A stretch of 64,000 nucleotides of DNA from Cognatiluteimonas profundi (GTDB taxonomy: Bacteria; Pseudomonadota; Gammaproteobacteria; Xanthomonadales; Xanthomonadaceae): positions 673,601-737,600 of the forward strand of contig NZ_VKHQ01000003.1 in NCBI RefSeq assembly GCF_009792795.1. The letters run 5' to 3'. The notes under the pieces were generated by a model that saw only the letters and a program-made list of their open reading frames with translations, was not told the origin of the DNA and did no database searches. Numbering within the stretch: the stretch's first letter is position 1; the number at the start of each line of letters is the position of its first letter. Both the position numbers and the translations under genes were made by a program. Positions 56,787-64,000 of this stretch are shown here, one piece after another.

Positions 56787-56910
56787 CCCCTCGCCCGCTT
56801 GCGGGAGGGGGGTTGGGGTGAGGGCAATCGCCGACAAGGATCTGCTCGATGGCGACAACAGCGCCCTCATCCGCCCTGCGGGCACCTTCTCCCGCTTGTG
56901 GGGGAAGGGA
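56787..56910. repeat. Composite REP-like repeats between darP and tldD
   Basis: Two GC-rich hairpins. The first has CCCCTCGCCCGC at 56787-56798 opposite GCGGGAGGGG at 56801-56810. The second has CCTTCTCCCGC at 56885-56895 opposite GTGGGGGAAGG downstream. The CCCTCATCCGCCCTGCGGGCACCTTCTCCC wording, broken here into parts, is that of a widely dispersed proteobacterial intergenic repeat. Lying between convergent genes, it could work as a bidirectional terminator. Confidence 0.75.
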
Positions 56911-56932
56911 ACTGCCGCGACCGCCGTCGCGC

Positions 56933-58375
56933 TCACGCCTGCGTGCCGCCGACGGTGATCTGGTCGATCAGCAATGACGGCTGGCCGACGCCGACCGGGA
57001 CCGATTGCCCATCCTTGCCGCAGACGCCGACGCCTTCGTCCAGGGCGAGGTCGTGGCCGATCATGGTGACGCGCTGCATGGTTTCCGGCCCGTTGCCGAT
57101 CAGGGTCGCGCCCTTCACCGGCGCGGTGACCTTGCCGTCCTCGATGAGGTAGGCCTCGGTCGCCGAGAACACGTACTTGCCGCTGGTGATGTCGACCTGG
57201 CCTCCGCCGAAATTCACCGCGTACAGGCCGCGCTTCACCGAACGGATCATCTCCTCGGGATCGTGGGTGCCGGCGCGCATGTAGGTGTTGGTCATGCGCG
57301 GCATCGGCAGGTGCGCGAAGGATTCGCGACGGCCGTTGCCGGTCGGCTGCATGCCCATCAGGCGCGCATTGAGCGAATCCTGCATGTAGCCGACGAGCAC
57401 GCCATCCTCGATCAGGGTCGTGCATTGCGACGGCATGCCTTCGTCATCGATGTTGAGCGAGCCGCGGCGACCGGGCAGCGTGCCGTCGTCGACGATGGTG
57501 ACGCCCGGGGATGCGACGCGCTGGCCCATGCGGCCGGCATAGGTCGACGTGCCCTTGCGATTGAAATCGCCCTCGAGCCCATGGCCGACGGCTTCGTGCA
57601 GCAGCACGCCGGGCCAGCCGCTGCCCAGCACCACCGGCATCACGCCCGCCGGCGCATCGATCGCCTCCAGGTTCACGAGCGCCTGCCGCAGGGCTTCGCG
57701 GGCCCATGCCTCGGGCTTTCCGCCGTCGAACAATTCCGCGTAGGAATATCGTCCGCCGCCGCCGGCGAAGCCGCTTTCGCGACGACCGTTCTGCTCGACG
57801 ATCACCTGCACGTTCAGTCGCACCAGTGGCCGGATGTCCGCCGCGAGGATGCCGTCGCTGCGCGCAACCAGCACCGTGTCGACGCCGCCCGACAGGCCGA
57901 CCATCACCTGCTGCACGCGTGGATCGCTCGCGCGCAGCAGCTTGTCGAGCCTGCGCAGGGCCTCGACCTTGTCTTCGTTGCCCAGCCCATCGATCGGGTC
58001 CACGCCCGCATACAGCGCACGTCCGCCACCAGGCACGAGCGCACGCGGGCTGTGCGCGGCCCCGTCGCGGGCGATGGCACGCGCGGATTTCGCCGCCGTC
58101 ATCAGGGCCTGCGTGTTGATGTCGTCGGAATACGCGAAACCGGTTTTTTCGCCGGAGATCGCGCGGACGCCCACGCCCTGCTCGATCGAATGCGCGCCGT
58201 CCTTGACGATGCCGTCCTCGACCGACCAGCTTTCCCGACGGATGTGCTGGAAATACAGGTCACCGAAGTCGATGCCCGGTCCCAGCAGGGTTCCGAAGGT
58301 GCGGTCCAGTCCGCTGGCGTCGAGCCCCGCGGGCAGCAGCAGGCGGGTTTCGGCGAGGCTGAGGGCTTGCGTCAT
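56933..58375 (-). CDS. tldD: TldD metalloprotease subunit
   Basis: A 480-residue catalytic partner of TldE. The zinc-binding [18 protein letters not shown] (HExxxH plus downstream Cys in [10 protein letters not shown]) is complete. [21 protein letters not shown] and [27 protein letters not shown] are family hallmarks. The ATG at 58375 has AAGG 7 nt upstream; a TTG at 58378 directly before it is less likely. It follows yhdP as in the E. coli mre-maf-rng-yhdP-tldD cluster. Confidence 0.94.
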   Translation of the reverse strand: MTQALSLAETRLLLPAGLDASGLDRTFGTLLGPGIDFGDLYFQHIRRESWSVEDGIVKDGAHSIEQGVGVRAISGEKTGFAYSDDINTQALMTAAKSARAIARDGAAHSPRALVPGGGRALYAGVDPIDGLGNEDKVEALRRLDKLLRASDPRVQQVMVGLSGGVDTVLVARSDGILAADIRPLVRLNVQVIVEQNGRRESGFAGGGGRYSYAELFDGGKPEAWAREALRQALVNLEAIDAPAGVMPVVLGSGWPGVLLHEAVGHGLEGDFNRKGTSTYAGRMGQRVASPGVTIVDDGTLPGRRGSLNIDDEGMPSQCTTLIEDGVLVGYMQDSLNARLMGMQPTGNGRRESFAHLPMPRMTNTYMRAGTHDPEEMIRSVKRGLYAVNFGGGQVDITSGKYVFSATEAYLIEDGKVTAPVKGATLIGNGPETMQRVTMIGHDLALDEGVGVCGKDGQSVPVGVGQPSLLIDQITVGGTQA

Positions 58376-58462
58376 CAAGAGGCCTTGGGGAATGAATGCG
58401 TGGGTCGCGGACGGCGACCAGCGTGGCGCCAGCTTAGGGAATGCGGTCGCAAGGCAGCGTAA

Positions 58463-61400
58463 TCAACCGGGCGCGGGCCGCGTCGTGGTGCCGGCGCGCG
58501 ACTGCTCGCGACTGATCACCTCGACTTTCGGATCCTTCCATGGGCCCGTGACCCGGTAGGTCTTGGCGGCCAGTCGCCCGAGTGGTTTCTTCAACATCTG
58601 GTTGGCGGCGGCGCCAATGGCCGCGCCGACCGGGCCGCCTGCAATGGCGCCGACGGCCGTCAGCAGGTTGCCGGTCTTGGGCAGCACGAGGATGGTCTGG
58701 TCGTACTGCTGCTCGAGCAGGTTGGCGGTGCCGCTGATCCGGATCTCCGCTGCCGGGCCATCGATCACCAGGTTGTCGCTGCGCGCCAGGCCGCCACCGA
58801 GGCGGACATCGCCGTCGACCTTGCCGAATGCGAAACCCTTTTCGAAGAAGTCGCGGAAATCGAGCGTCAGCCGGCGAGGCAGCTGCGCAAGGCTGAGCAG
58901 GCCCAGCACGCGGCCGGCGCCGGGTTCGACCTCGACCAGCTGGCCATCGCGAATGGCCAGGTGCAGGGATCCAGTCAGGGCAGCGAGGCGGAAGTCCGCC
59001 GGGCTTCCCGGCCAGCCAGCGGCCAGGCTGGCGGTGCCGCGGCCAGCGGACAGTTGTCCGCCATAGCCGAATCCCGCCACCAGCGCGCCGAAGTCGTCGC
59101 TTGCGGCCGTCACCTGCAGCTGCGTCCGGCCAGCGGCTCCGCGACCGGTCCAGTCGCCGCTGACATCGATGCGCTGGCCTGGCGCGCGTGCCTGCAACTG
59201 CTGGACGTGCATGCCGCCGGCGATCGGCTGCGTGCGCAGGGTCGCGGCGCCCAGTGCCGCGTTGCCGACGCGCAGGTCCACCACGTCGAGCGCCAGCGGC
59301 GGCACCTTCGCCGGGTCGATGGTCGTCGTGGAATCAGTCGCCGTACGGTCGACGGCGCGGCTGGCGGCAACGTCCGCCGCTGCTGGCGCCATGCGCCAGT
59401 GCACGTGCTGCAAGCGGCCGCTGATCGCAGCCCCCTCGGCATCGGGAATGCGCACGCTGCCTGCGAGCGCATCGCCCTGCACCTGGACCAGGGTTGCACC
59501 TGCGGCCGGCGTGACCTGCATGCGCGTGTTCGCGAACTCCGCGCCCAGCAGGCGCAGGCGTCCGGCGTTCAGGTCGATGCTGCGCAACGGCATCGCGCCA
59601 CCGCCATGACCGTCCGACCTGGTCACGGCGATCCAGTCCAGCGCGTCGAGCGTGTCCGCACGACCGCTGGCGATCAACCCCGAGGCGGGCGGTGCGTCCG
59701 CAACCGTGTTGCCGCCGAGCACCACGCGGACGCCGGTCTGCTGGCTCCCGTTCGGGGCACGGCTGCTGCGCGCGCGCAGCGCCATCAGGCTGCCCAGCGC
59801 GACCTTCACCTCGCCGCTGCCCATCGGCAGCGCCGCGCTGATCGTCGCCGGCAGCGGCACGCCGGCCGCCTTGCGCAATGGCGCCGGCAGGCTGATGGCG
59901 GTACCGACGAGGTCCGAATGCAGTTGCAGCTGGCTCGGCTGGGCCGCTGTCTTGGCGGATTGTGTTTTTGGCACGGCGACGCCGACGGTCCAGGACGAGC
60001 TACCGTCCAGGTAGGGCTTGAGCCAGCCCAGTTCCGGAGCGCGCGCGACGAGGTCGTCGGCGGACAGCATCGCCTGCAGGTCTGCCTCGAACGCCTGGCG
60101 CTTGTCCAGCACGAACGTCCCTGCGCGCAGCGACAGCTTGCCGGGCTGGCCCGCGCGCACCACCGCGAGCTTGTCCGCGGCGAATCCGCCGTTGCCGTAG
60201 GTGGCGCGTCCGCGCACGGCGTCGAAGGCGATATCCCAGCGCTTCTCGGACAGGTGCGCGCCAGCCAGGTCAACCGTTCCACCCATCACGCTGCTGCGCG
60301 ATCGGTCGTCGAATGGAAGCAGCAGGTCGAACGTGACCGATGCCAGGCCGCTTGCGCCAATATTGTCCATCGTCTCGCCGTATTGCGCGTGCAGCGGGCT
60401 TTGCCTGAGCAATCCCAGCAACTGGGACGAATCGCCACCGCCCTGCGCATGCACGGTCAATTCCGCTCGGCTGAATCGCGCGATACCGGCGTCGAAACGA
60501 CGCACGCCCACACCGGCGAGCACTCCCTTGCCACCAACGCTGAAGCCTTCGCCAGCGAAAACAAGGTCCGCGTCGGCATGCTCGAGGGCGGGCCACTGCG
60601 GCTGGAATTTCAGCACCGCATCCTGCAGTTGCGCCGTCGCCTTGAACGCGCCCTTGCCGGGCAGGCCGTCCCTGGCGATGAACGGCCAATCCCGCAGGTC
60701 GCCGGAAACCAGCACGCGACCATCGTGCACGCGGCCGCCGACGAGTGCCGCGTCGAGCCAGTCGATGGTGGCCCGCGGCATCAGGTTGCGGATCCAGAAT
60801 TGCTTCGCGGCGAGCGCCGGAAAATCATCCAGCTGCGCGGCCAGGTCCAGGTGCGGACCATCGACCCCGAACCGCAGGCCGCCGCGCAACTGCGCCGAGA
60901 CACCGGCGCTGGTCACCCGCAGTGCCGGCGTCGCCAGCTGCCAGCCGGTGTCGTCGCGCCAGCCGTCCACTTCGCCCTGCACGCTTGCATCGCGCGAGCC
61001 GCCGAATCCAAGCGGCCAGTCGACGCGCGTGGCGGTGCGCGCGTCGAAGCGGAAACGCGCCGCGCGTTCGTCGCCTTCCAGCCATCCGGCCAGGCCGGAC
61101 ATGCCGGGTGCGGAGCCGACCGGGGCGAATGCCATGTTGTCGATGCGTGCAGAAGCCCGCAGTGCACCAGAGCGATTGCCGGCCAGGACGACGTCGCTCA
61201 GCGCAGCGTCCGGCCTTGCCGCCAGCAGCCAGCGGCGCACCGCCGGGGCCAGGCGATCACTCAATGCCGCGACCGCAAGCACCGGCCCGGCATCCACGTG
61301 ATCGGCCAGCAGCGCGTAACGCTGCCCGCCGCCGATCAGCAACCCATCCAGCGTCTGCCGCCGGTTTCCCGCCTCGACGCGCAACGTCGGCGCATCGAGC

Positions 61401-62335
61401 CGCCAGCCGCCGGCGATCGAACGCCAGCGCAGGCGTGCCTGCACGGCGGGCAGCAGGAGTTGCGCATCGGTGGTCGCTGCCTGCGTCGACGGCAATGGCG
61501 CCCCGTGCAGTTGCAGCTTGTCCAGCGCGGCGTCCACCGTGACGGCGGCGATCCGATGTTGCTGCAGGTCCGCCCAGGCCTCGGCACGACCGTTTCCGGC
61601 GACGGCGCGAACGCCGGCGATCTTCAACAGCGAGGACCAGGCCGACAGGTCGACGTTTTTGGCGCCGGCGTAGATGCGGCCGTCGCCGACGGTGCGATCG
61701 AAATCCGCGGCGCCGAGCACGGGCGGACGATCCAGTCGCGCCCATGCGCGGGCGCCGATGCGCACGCGGCGCCCATCCACGCGCAAGCGCACGTCCACGC
61801 GCGGCAGGTGGGTGTCGATGCCCAGCGCCGGCGCCACCACCGACAGCTTGCCGCCGATGACCTGCAGTTCGCCCAGGCCCTCGAGCGGGCCGAAGGGATC
61901 ATCCTCGGGTTGTTGCGCCTGCCCGGGCAGGCCGCGCACCGTCCAGCGGCCGTCGCGCCCCTGTTCCATCGTCAGGTCCAGGCCATGCAGTCGCAGCTCG
62001 GTGAACGAACGGCCGGGGAGCAAGCCGGCGTATTGCGATACCTGTATCTCCGCGTCGCCGATCACTACCGCCTTGCTGCCGGTTCCCACGCGCATGCCAT
62101 CCAGCCGCAGCAACGGCCCGCGTCGCGTCCATCGGGTTTCGACGGCGTTGAAGGTGACCGGTCGTCCGGCGCGCTGGCTCAGCCAGGCGGCAATGCGATC
62201 GGGATGTCGCTGCGCCAGCGGCAGCAACTGGCTGACGACGCCCGCGATGAGCGCCATGAGAACCAGGCTGACCGCGAACGCGTACCAGATCCCGCGACGC
62301 GCCATGCGCAGGCGTCGGCGCAACGGTGTCGGCAT
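58463..62335 (-). CDS. yhdP: YhdP (AsmA-like/TamB-like lipid transport protein)
   Basis: A 1290-residue envelope protein. One N-terminal membrane helix (about 16-38) is followed by a very long periplasmic region rich in beta-strand repeats, the bridge-like fold of the AsmA family. YhdP, TamB and YdbH are thought to carry phospholipids from inner to outer membrane. The C-terminal segment with GQLVEVEPGAGRVLGLLSLAQLPRRL and DGPAAEIRISGTANLLEQQYDQ is the most conserved part. Size is close to E. coli YhdP (1266). A large antisense open frame covers it but is a codon-bias shadow. Confidence 0.92.
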   Translation of the reverse strand: MPTPLRRRLRMARRGIWYAFAVSLVLMALIAGVVSQLLPLAQRHPDRIAAWLSQRAGRPVTFNAVETRWTRRGPLLRLDGMRVGTGSKAVVIGDAEIQVSQYAGLLPGRSFTELRLHGLDLTMEQGRDGRWTVRGLPGQAQQPEDDPFGPLEGLGELQVIGGKLSVVAPALGIDTHLPRVDVRLRVDGRRVRIGARAWARLDRPPVLGAADFDRTVGDGRIYAGAKNVDLSAWSSLLKIAGVRAVAGNGRAEAWADLQQHRIAAVTVDAALDKLQLHGAPLPSTQAATTDAQLLLPAVQARLRWRSIAGGWRLDAPTLRVEAGNRRQTLDGLLIGGGQRYALLADHVDAGPVLAVAALSDRLAPAVRRWLLAARPDAALSDVVLAGNRSGALRASARIDNMAFAPVGSAPGMSGLAGWLEGDERAARFRFDARTATRVDWPLGFGGSRDASVQGEVDGWRDDTGWQLATPALRVTSAGVSAQLRGGLRFGVDGPHLDLAAQLDDFPALAAKQFWIRNLMPRATIDWLDAALVGGRVHDGRVLVSGDLRDWPFIARDGLPGKGAFKATAQLQDAVLKFQPQWPALEHADADLVFAGEGFSVGGKGVLAGVGVRRFDAGIARFSRAELTVHAQGGGDSSQLLGLLRQSPLHAQYGETMDNIGASGLASVTFDLLLPFDDRSRSSVMGGTVDLAGAHLSEKRWDIAFDAVRGRATYGNGGFAADKLAVVRAGQPGKLSLRAGTFVLDKRQAFEADLQAMLSADDLVARAPELGWLKPYLDGSSSWTVGVAVPKTQSAKTAAQPSQLQLHSDLVGTAISLPAPLRKAAGVPLPATISAALPMGSGEVKVALGSLMALRARSSRAPNGSQQTGVRVVLGGNTVADAPPASGLIASGRADTLDALDWIAVTRSDGHGGGAMPLRSIDLNAGRLRLLGAEFANTRMQVTPAAGATLVQVQGDALAGSVRIPDAEGAAISGRLQHVHWRMAPAAADVAASRAVDRTATDSTTTIDPAKVPPLALDVVDLRVGNAALGAATLRTQPIAGGMHVQQLQARAPGQRIDVSGDWTGRGAAGRTQLQVTAASDDFGALVAGFGYGGQLSAGRGTASLAAGWPGSPADFRLAALTGSLHLAIRDGQLVEVEPGAGRVLGLLSLAQLPRRLTLDFRDFFEKGFAFGKVDGDVRLGGGLARSDNLVIDGPAAEIRISGTANLLEQQYDQTILVLPKTGNLLTAVGAIAGGPVGAAIGAAANQMLKKPLGRLAAKTYRVTGPWKDPKVEVISREQSRAGTTTRPAPG

Positions 62336-62347
62336 CAGCGTCCCTGC

Positions 62348-62392
62348 GCCGGATTACAGCAGGCCGGACTACAGCTGGCCGGACTACAGCAG
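62348..62392. repeat. Three 15-bp tandem units at the 3' end of rng
   Basis: GCCGGATTACAGCAG, GCCGGACTACAGCTG and GCCGGACTACAGCAG follow each other without gaps (62348-62362, 62363-62377, 62378-62392). The period is a multiple of three. On the minus strand each unit carries a stop codon in the rng frame: TAG, then TAG, then TAA. The first unit read by the ribosome is the true end of rng. Confidence 0.9.
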
Positions 62393-63880
62393 CACGACAT
62401 CGAACTGCTCCTGCATGTACTGGGTGTCGGCCTGGAAACGGATCGACTTGCCGAGGAATTCCTCAAGCTCGGCAACGGCCGCGGACTCCTCGTCGGTGAT
62501 GCGCGCGACGACCTTCGGCGAGGCGATCACCAGCAGCCGCGCCGCCTCGAACTGCCGCACCGCGCGGGTGATCTCGCGGAAGATTTCGTAGGTCACCGTT
62601 TCCGCGGTCTTGAGCATGCCGCGCCCACCGCACTCGTGGCAGGGCTCGCACAGCTGCCGCTCGAGGCTTTCCACGGTGCGCTTGCGCGTCATCTCGACCA
62701 GGCCCAGCGGCGAGAAATCATAGACCGTGGTCTTGGCGTGGTCGCGCGCCAGCGCCTTCTCGATGGTGCGCAGCACCTGGCGCCGATGGTCGGCGTCGTG
62801 CATGTCGATGAAGTCGATGATGATGATGCCGCCCAGGTTGCGCAGGCGCAGTTGCCGCGCCACCGCCTGTGCGGCCTCAAGGTTCGTGCGGTAGACGGTC
62901 TCCTCCAGGTTTCTTTGCCCGAGGAACGAGCCGGTGTTGACGTCGACGGTGGTCATCGCCTCGGTCTGGTCGATCACCAGGTAGCCGCCCGACTTGAGCG
63001 GCACCTGTTTCTCCAGCGCGCGCTGGATCTCGTCCTCGACGCCGTAGAGGTCGAACACCGGGCGTGCGCCGGTGTAGTGCTCGATCTTCTCGGCCAGGCC
63101 CGGCATGTATTGCGCGGCAAAGCTGCGAAGGCGTTCGCAGGTTTCGCGCGAGTCGACCTTGACCTTCTCCACATCGCGGCGCATGAGGTCGCGCACGGCG
63201 CGCATCGGCAGGCTCAGGTCCTCGTAGATGCAGGCGCCGACGCGGGCGCTGCGGACCTGCTCCTCGACCAGCGCCCATGCACGACCGAGATATGCGACGT
63301 CCTCGGCGAGCGCTTCGGCCGGTTGTCCTTCGGCGTTGGTGCGGACGATGTAGCCCGGGCTGCCCAGCGGCGCGGACAACTCCGCGACCAGGCCCTTGAG
63401 TCGCGCGCGCTCGGTCTCGTCCTCGATCCGCGACGACACACCGACCACCTTGGACTGCGGCAGCAGCACGAGGTAGCGCGACGGGATGCTCAGCTGCGTC
63501 GTCAGGCGCGCGCCCTTGCTGCCGATGGGATCCTTGACCACCTGCACGATCACCTCGCCGCCTTCGCGCAGCAATTCGGTGATCGAGGGAACCGTCGCGG
63601 GCATGGCCGGCGTCACCGGGGTTTCGACGCCATCGATCGTGCGCGCCGGGGCCGGACGCTGGATGTCGTTGGCATGCAGGAATGCGGCGCGGTCCAGCCC
63701 GATCTCCACGAATGCCGCCTGCATGCCCGGCATCACCCGTTGCACGCGACCCTTGTAGATGTTGCCCACGACGCCGCGACTCCAGCCGCGTTCGATGTGC
63801 AGCTCCTGCAGCATTCCGTTTTCGACGACGGCCACGCGGGTCTCGCGCGGCGTCACGTTGATGAGGATTTCCTCGGTCAT
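62384..63880 (-). CDS. rng: Ribonuclease G
   Basis: A 498-residue RNase E/G family endoribonuclease that processes the 16S rRNA 5' end and decays some mRNAs. The N-terminal S1 domain starts [18 protein letters not shown], the DNase I-like catalytic domain contains [16 protein letters not shown] with the metal-binding Asp residues, and the Zn-link CEPCHECGG lies near 410. The length is close to the 489 residues of the E. coli enzyme. There is no RNase E-like C-terminal scaffold. The ATG overlaps the maf stop (ATGA). The 3' end lies in a 15-bp tandem repeat with spare stop codons. Confidence 0.95.
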   Translation of the reverse strand: MTEEILINVTPRETRVAVVENGMLQELHIERGWSRGVVGNIYKGRVQRVMPGMQAAFVEIGLDRAAFLHANDIQRPAPARTIDGVETPVTPAMPATVPSITELLREGGEVIVQVVKDPIGSKGARLTTQLSIPSRYLVLLPQSKVVGVSSRIEDETERARLKGLVAELSAPLGSPGYIVRTNAEGQPAEALAEDVAYLGRAWALVEEQVRSARVGACIYEDLSLPMRAVRDLMRRDVEKVKVDSRETCERLRSFAAQYMPGLAEKIEHYTGARPVFDLYGVEDEIQRALEKQVPLKSGGYLVIDQTEAMTTVDVNTGSFLGQRNLEETVYRTNLEAAQAVARQLRLRNLGGIIIIDFIDMHDADHRRQVLRTIEKALARDHAKTTVYDFSPLGLVEMTRKRTVESLERQLCEPCHECGGRGMLKTAETVTYEIFREITRAVRQFEAARLLVIASPKVVARITDEESAAVAELEEFLGKSIRFQADTQYMQEQFDVVLL

Positions 63881-64000
63881 GCGCCGGCGCCGGCAGGAGG
63901 TGGTTCGCAGCCGATCAGACCGGCTTGGCGGAGCAACTGCCCGGTCTCGAACAGCGGCAGGCCCATGACGCCGGAGTAGCTGCCCGACAGGTGCGAAATG
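63877..64000 (-). CDS. maf: Maf/YhdE nucleotide pyrophosphatase, C-terminal part
   Basis: The frame is open to the right edge; about 40 C-terminal residues are visible. They include [23 protein letters not shown], matching the 'GS..gV.GLPL..t..lL...g' ending of Maf-family proteins, which hydrolyse modified or canonical nucleoside triphosphates. The stop overlaps the rng start as ATGA. maf-rng adjacency is conserved in gammaproteobacteria. The last residues are a Pro/Ala/Gly-rich tail. Confidence 0.88.
   Translation of the reverse strand, partial: ISHLSGSYSGVMGLPLFETGQLLRQAGLIGCEPPPAGAGA

Noticed and set aside
58961-63979. A 1672-codon open frame on the plus strand opposite yhdP and rng
   Set aside because: It is antisense to two well-recognised genes. 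The translation is Arg/Ala/Gln-rich with no domain and arises from high-GC codon bias.

Overview
The window is high-GC chromosomal DNA of a gammaproteobacterium, most likely Xanthomonadaceae/Lysobacteraceae (Lysobacter-Xanthomonas relatives). This rests on the shared gene order map-glnD-dapD, rpsB-tsf-pyrH-frr-uppS-cdsA-dxr-rseP-bamA-lpxD-fabZ-lpxA-lpxB-rnhB-dnaE-accA and maf-rng-yhdP-tldD, on the protein sequences, and on GTAGGGCGGGCC-type and GGGGTCAGAGTGAAG-type intergenic repeats. The genus assignment is inference. Coding density is very high, and many neighbouring genes overlap by 4 nt (ATGA, GTGA or TTGA).

Region 1 (1-11.8 kb) is the accessory and most interesting part. A plus-strand run encodes the end of a TolC-type outer-membrane protein, a DevC/MacB-like ABC permease, its ATPase, a lipoprotein HlyD-type adaptor, an Est30-like alpha/beta hydrolase, two small EamA/SMR-like membrane proteins, an acyl carrier protein and a beta-ketoacyl-ACP synthase. 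A convergent minus-strand run encodes a GT39/ArnT-like membrane glycosyltransferase, a PIG-L-type deacetylase, an MtnX-like HAD phosphatase and a class III aminotransferase. Together they look like a cluster that makes, decorates and exports an acyl or glycolipid product. I do not recognise it as a described system.

Region 2 (11.8-20.6 kb) carries a YahK-like alcohol dehydrogenase, tRNA-Leu(CAG), parC, tpm and a penicillin-acylase-family Ntn hydrolase. It then has a repeat element whose two ends supply the stop codons of the acylase and of the convergent dapE.

Region 3 (18.9-39.7 kb) is core metabolism. yffB and dapE lie together; map, glnD and dapD form a chain linked by 4-nt overlaps. Diverging from map, the macro-operon from rpsB to rnhB covers translation factors, UMP kinase, isoprenoid/undecaprenyl and phospholipid synthesis, outer-membrane protein assembly and lipid A synthesis. 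A REP-like double hairpin separates rpsB from tsf and an intrinsic terminator follows tsf.

Region 4 (39.6-53.7 kb): a STAND-type transcriptional regulator and a DUF1232 gene sit between rnhB and dnaE. dnaE, accA, tilS, xseB and ispA follow, then a CHASE2 membrane protein with no recognisable output domain and an SH3-M48 metalloprotease.

Region 5 (53.8-64 kb) is a mostly minus-strand block: two DUF4870 membrane proteins separated by a terminator-like hairpin, pmbA/tldE, tldD, yhdP, rng and the end of maf, with darP (yjgA) on the plus strand. No CRISPR array, complete insertion sequence, prophage or rRNA operon was seen.
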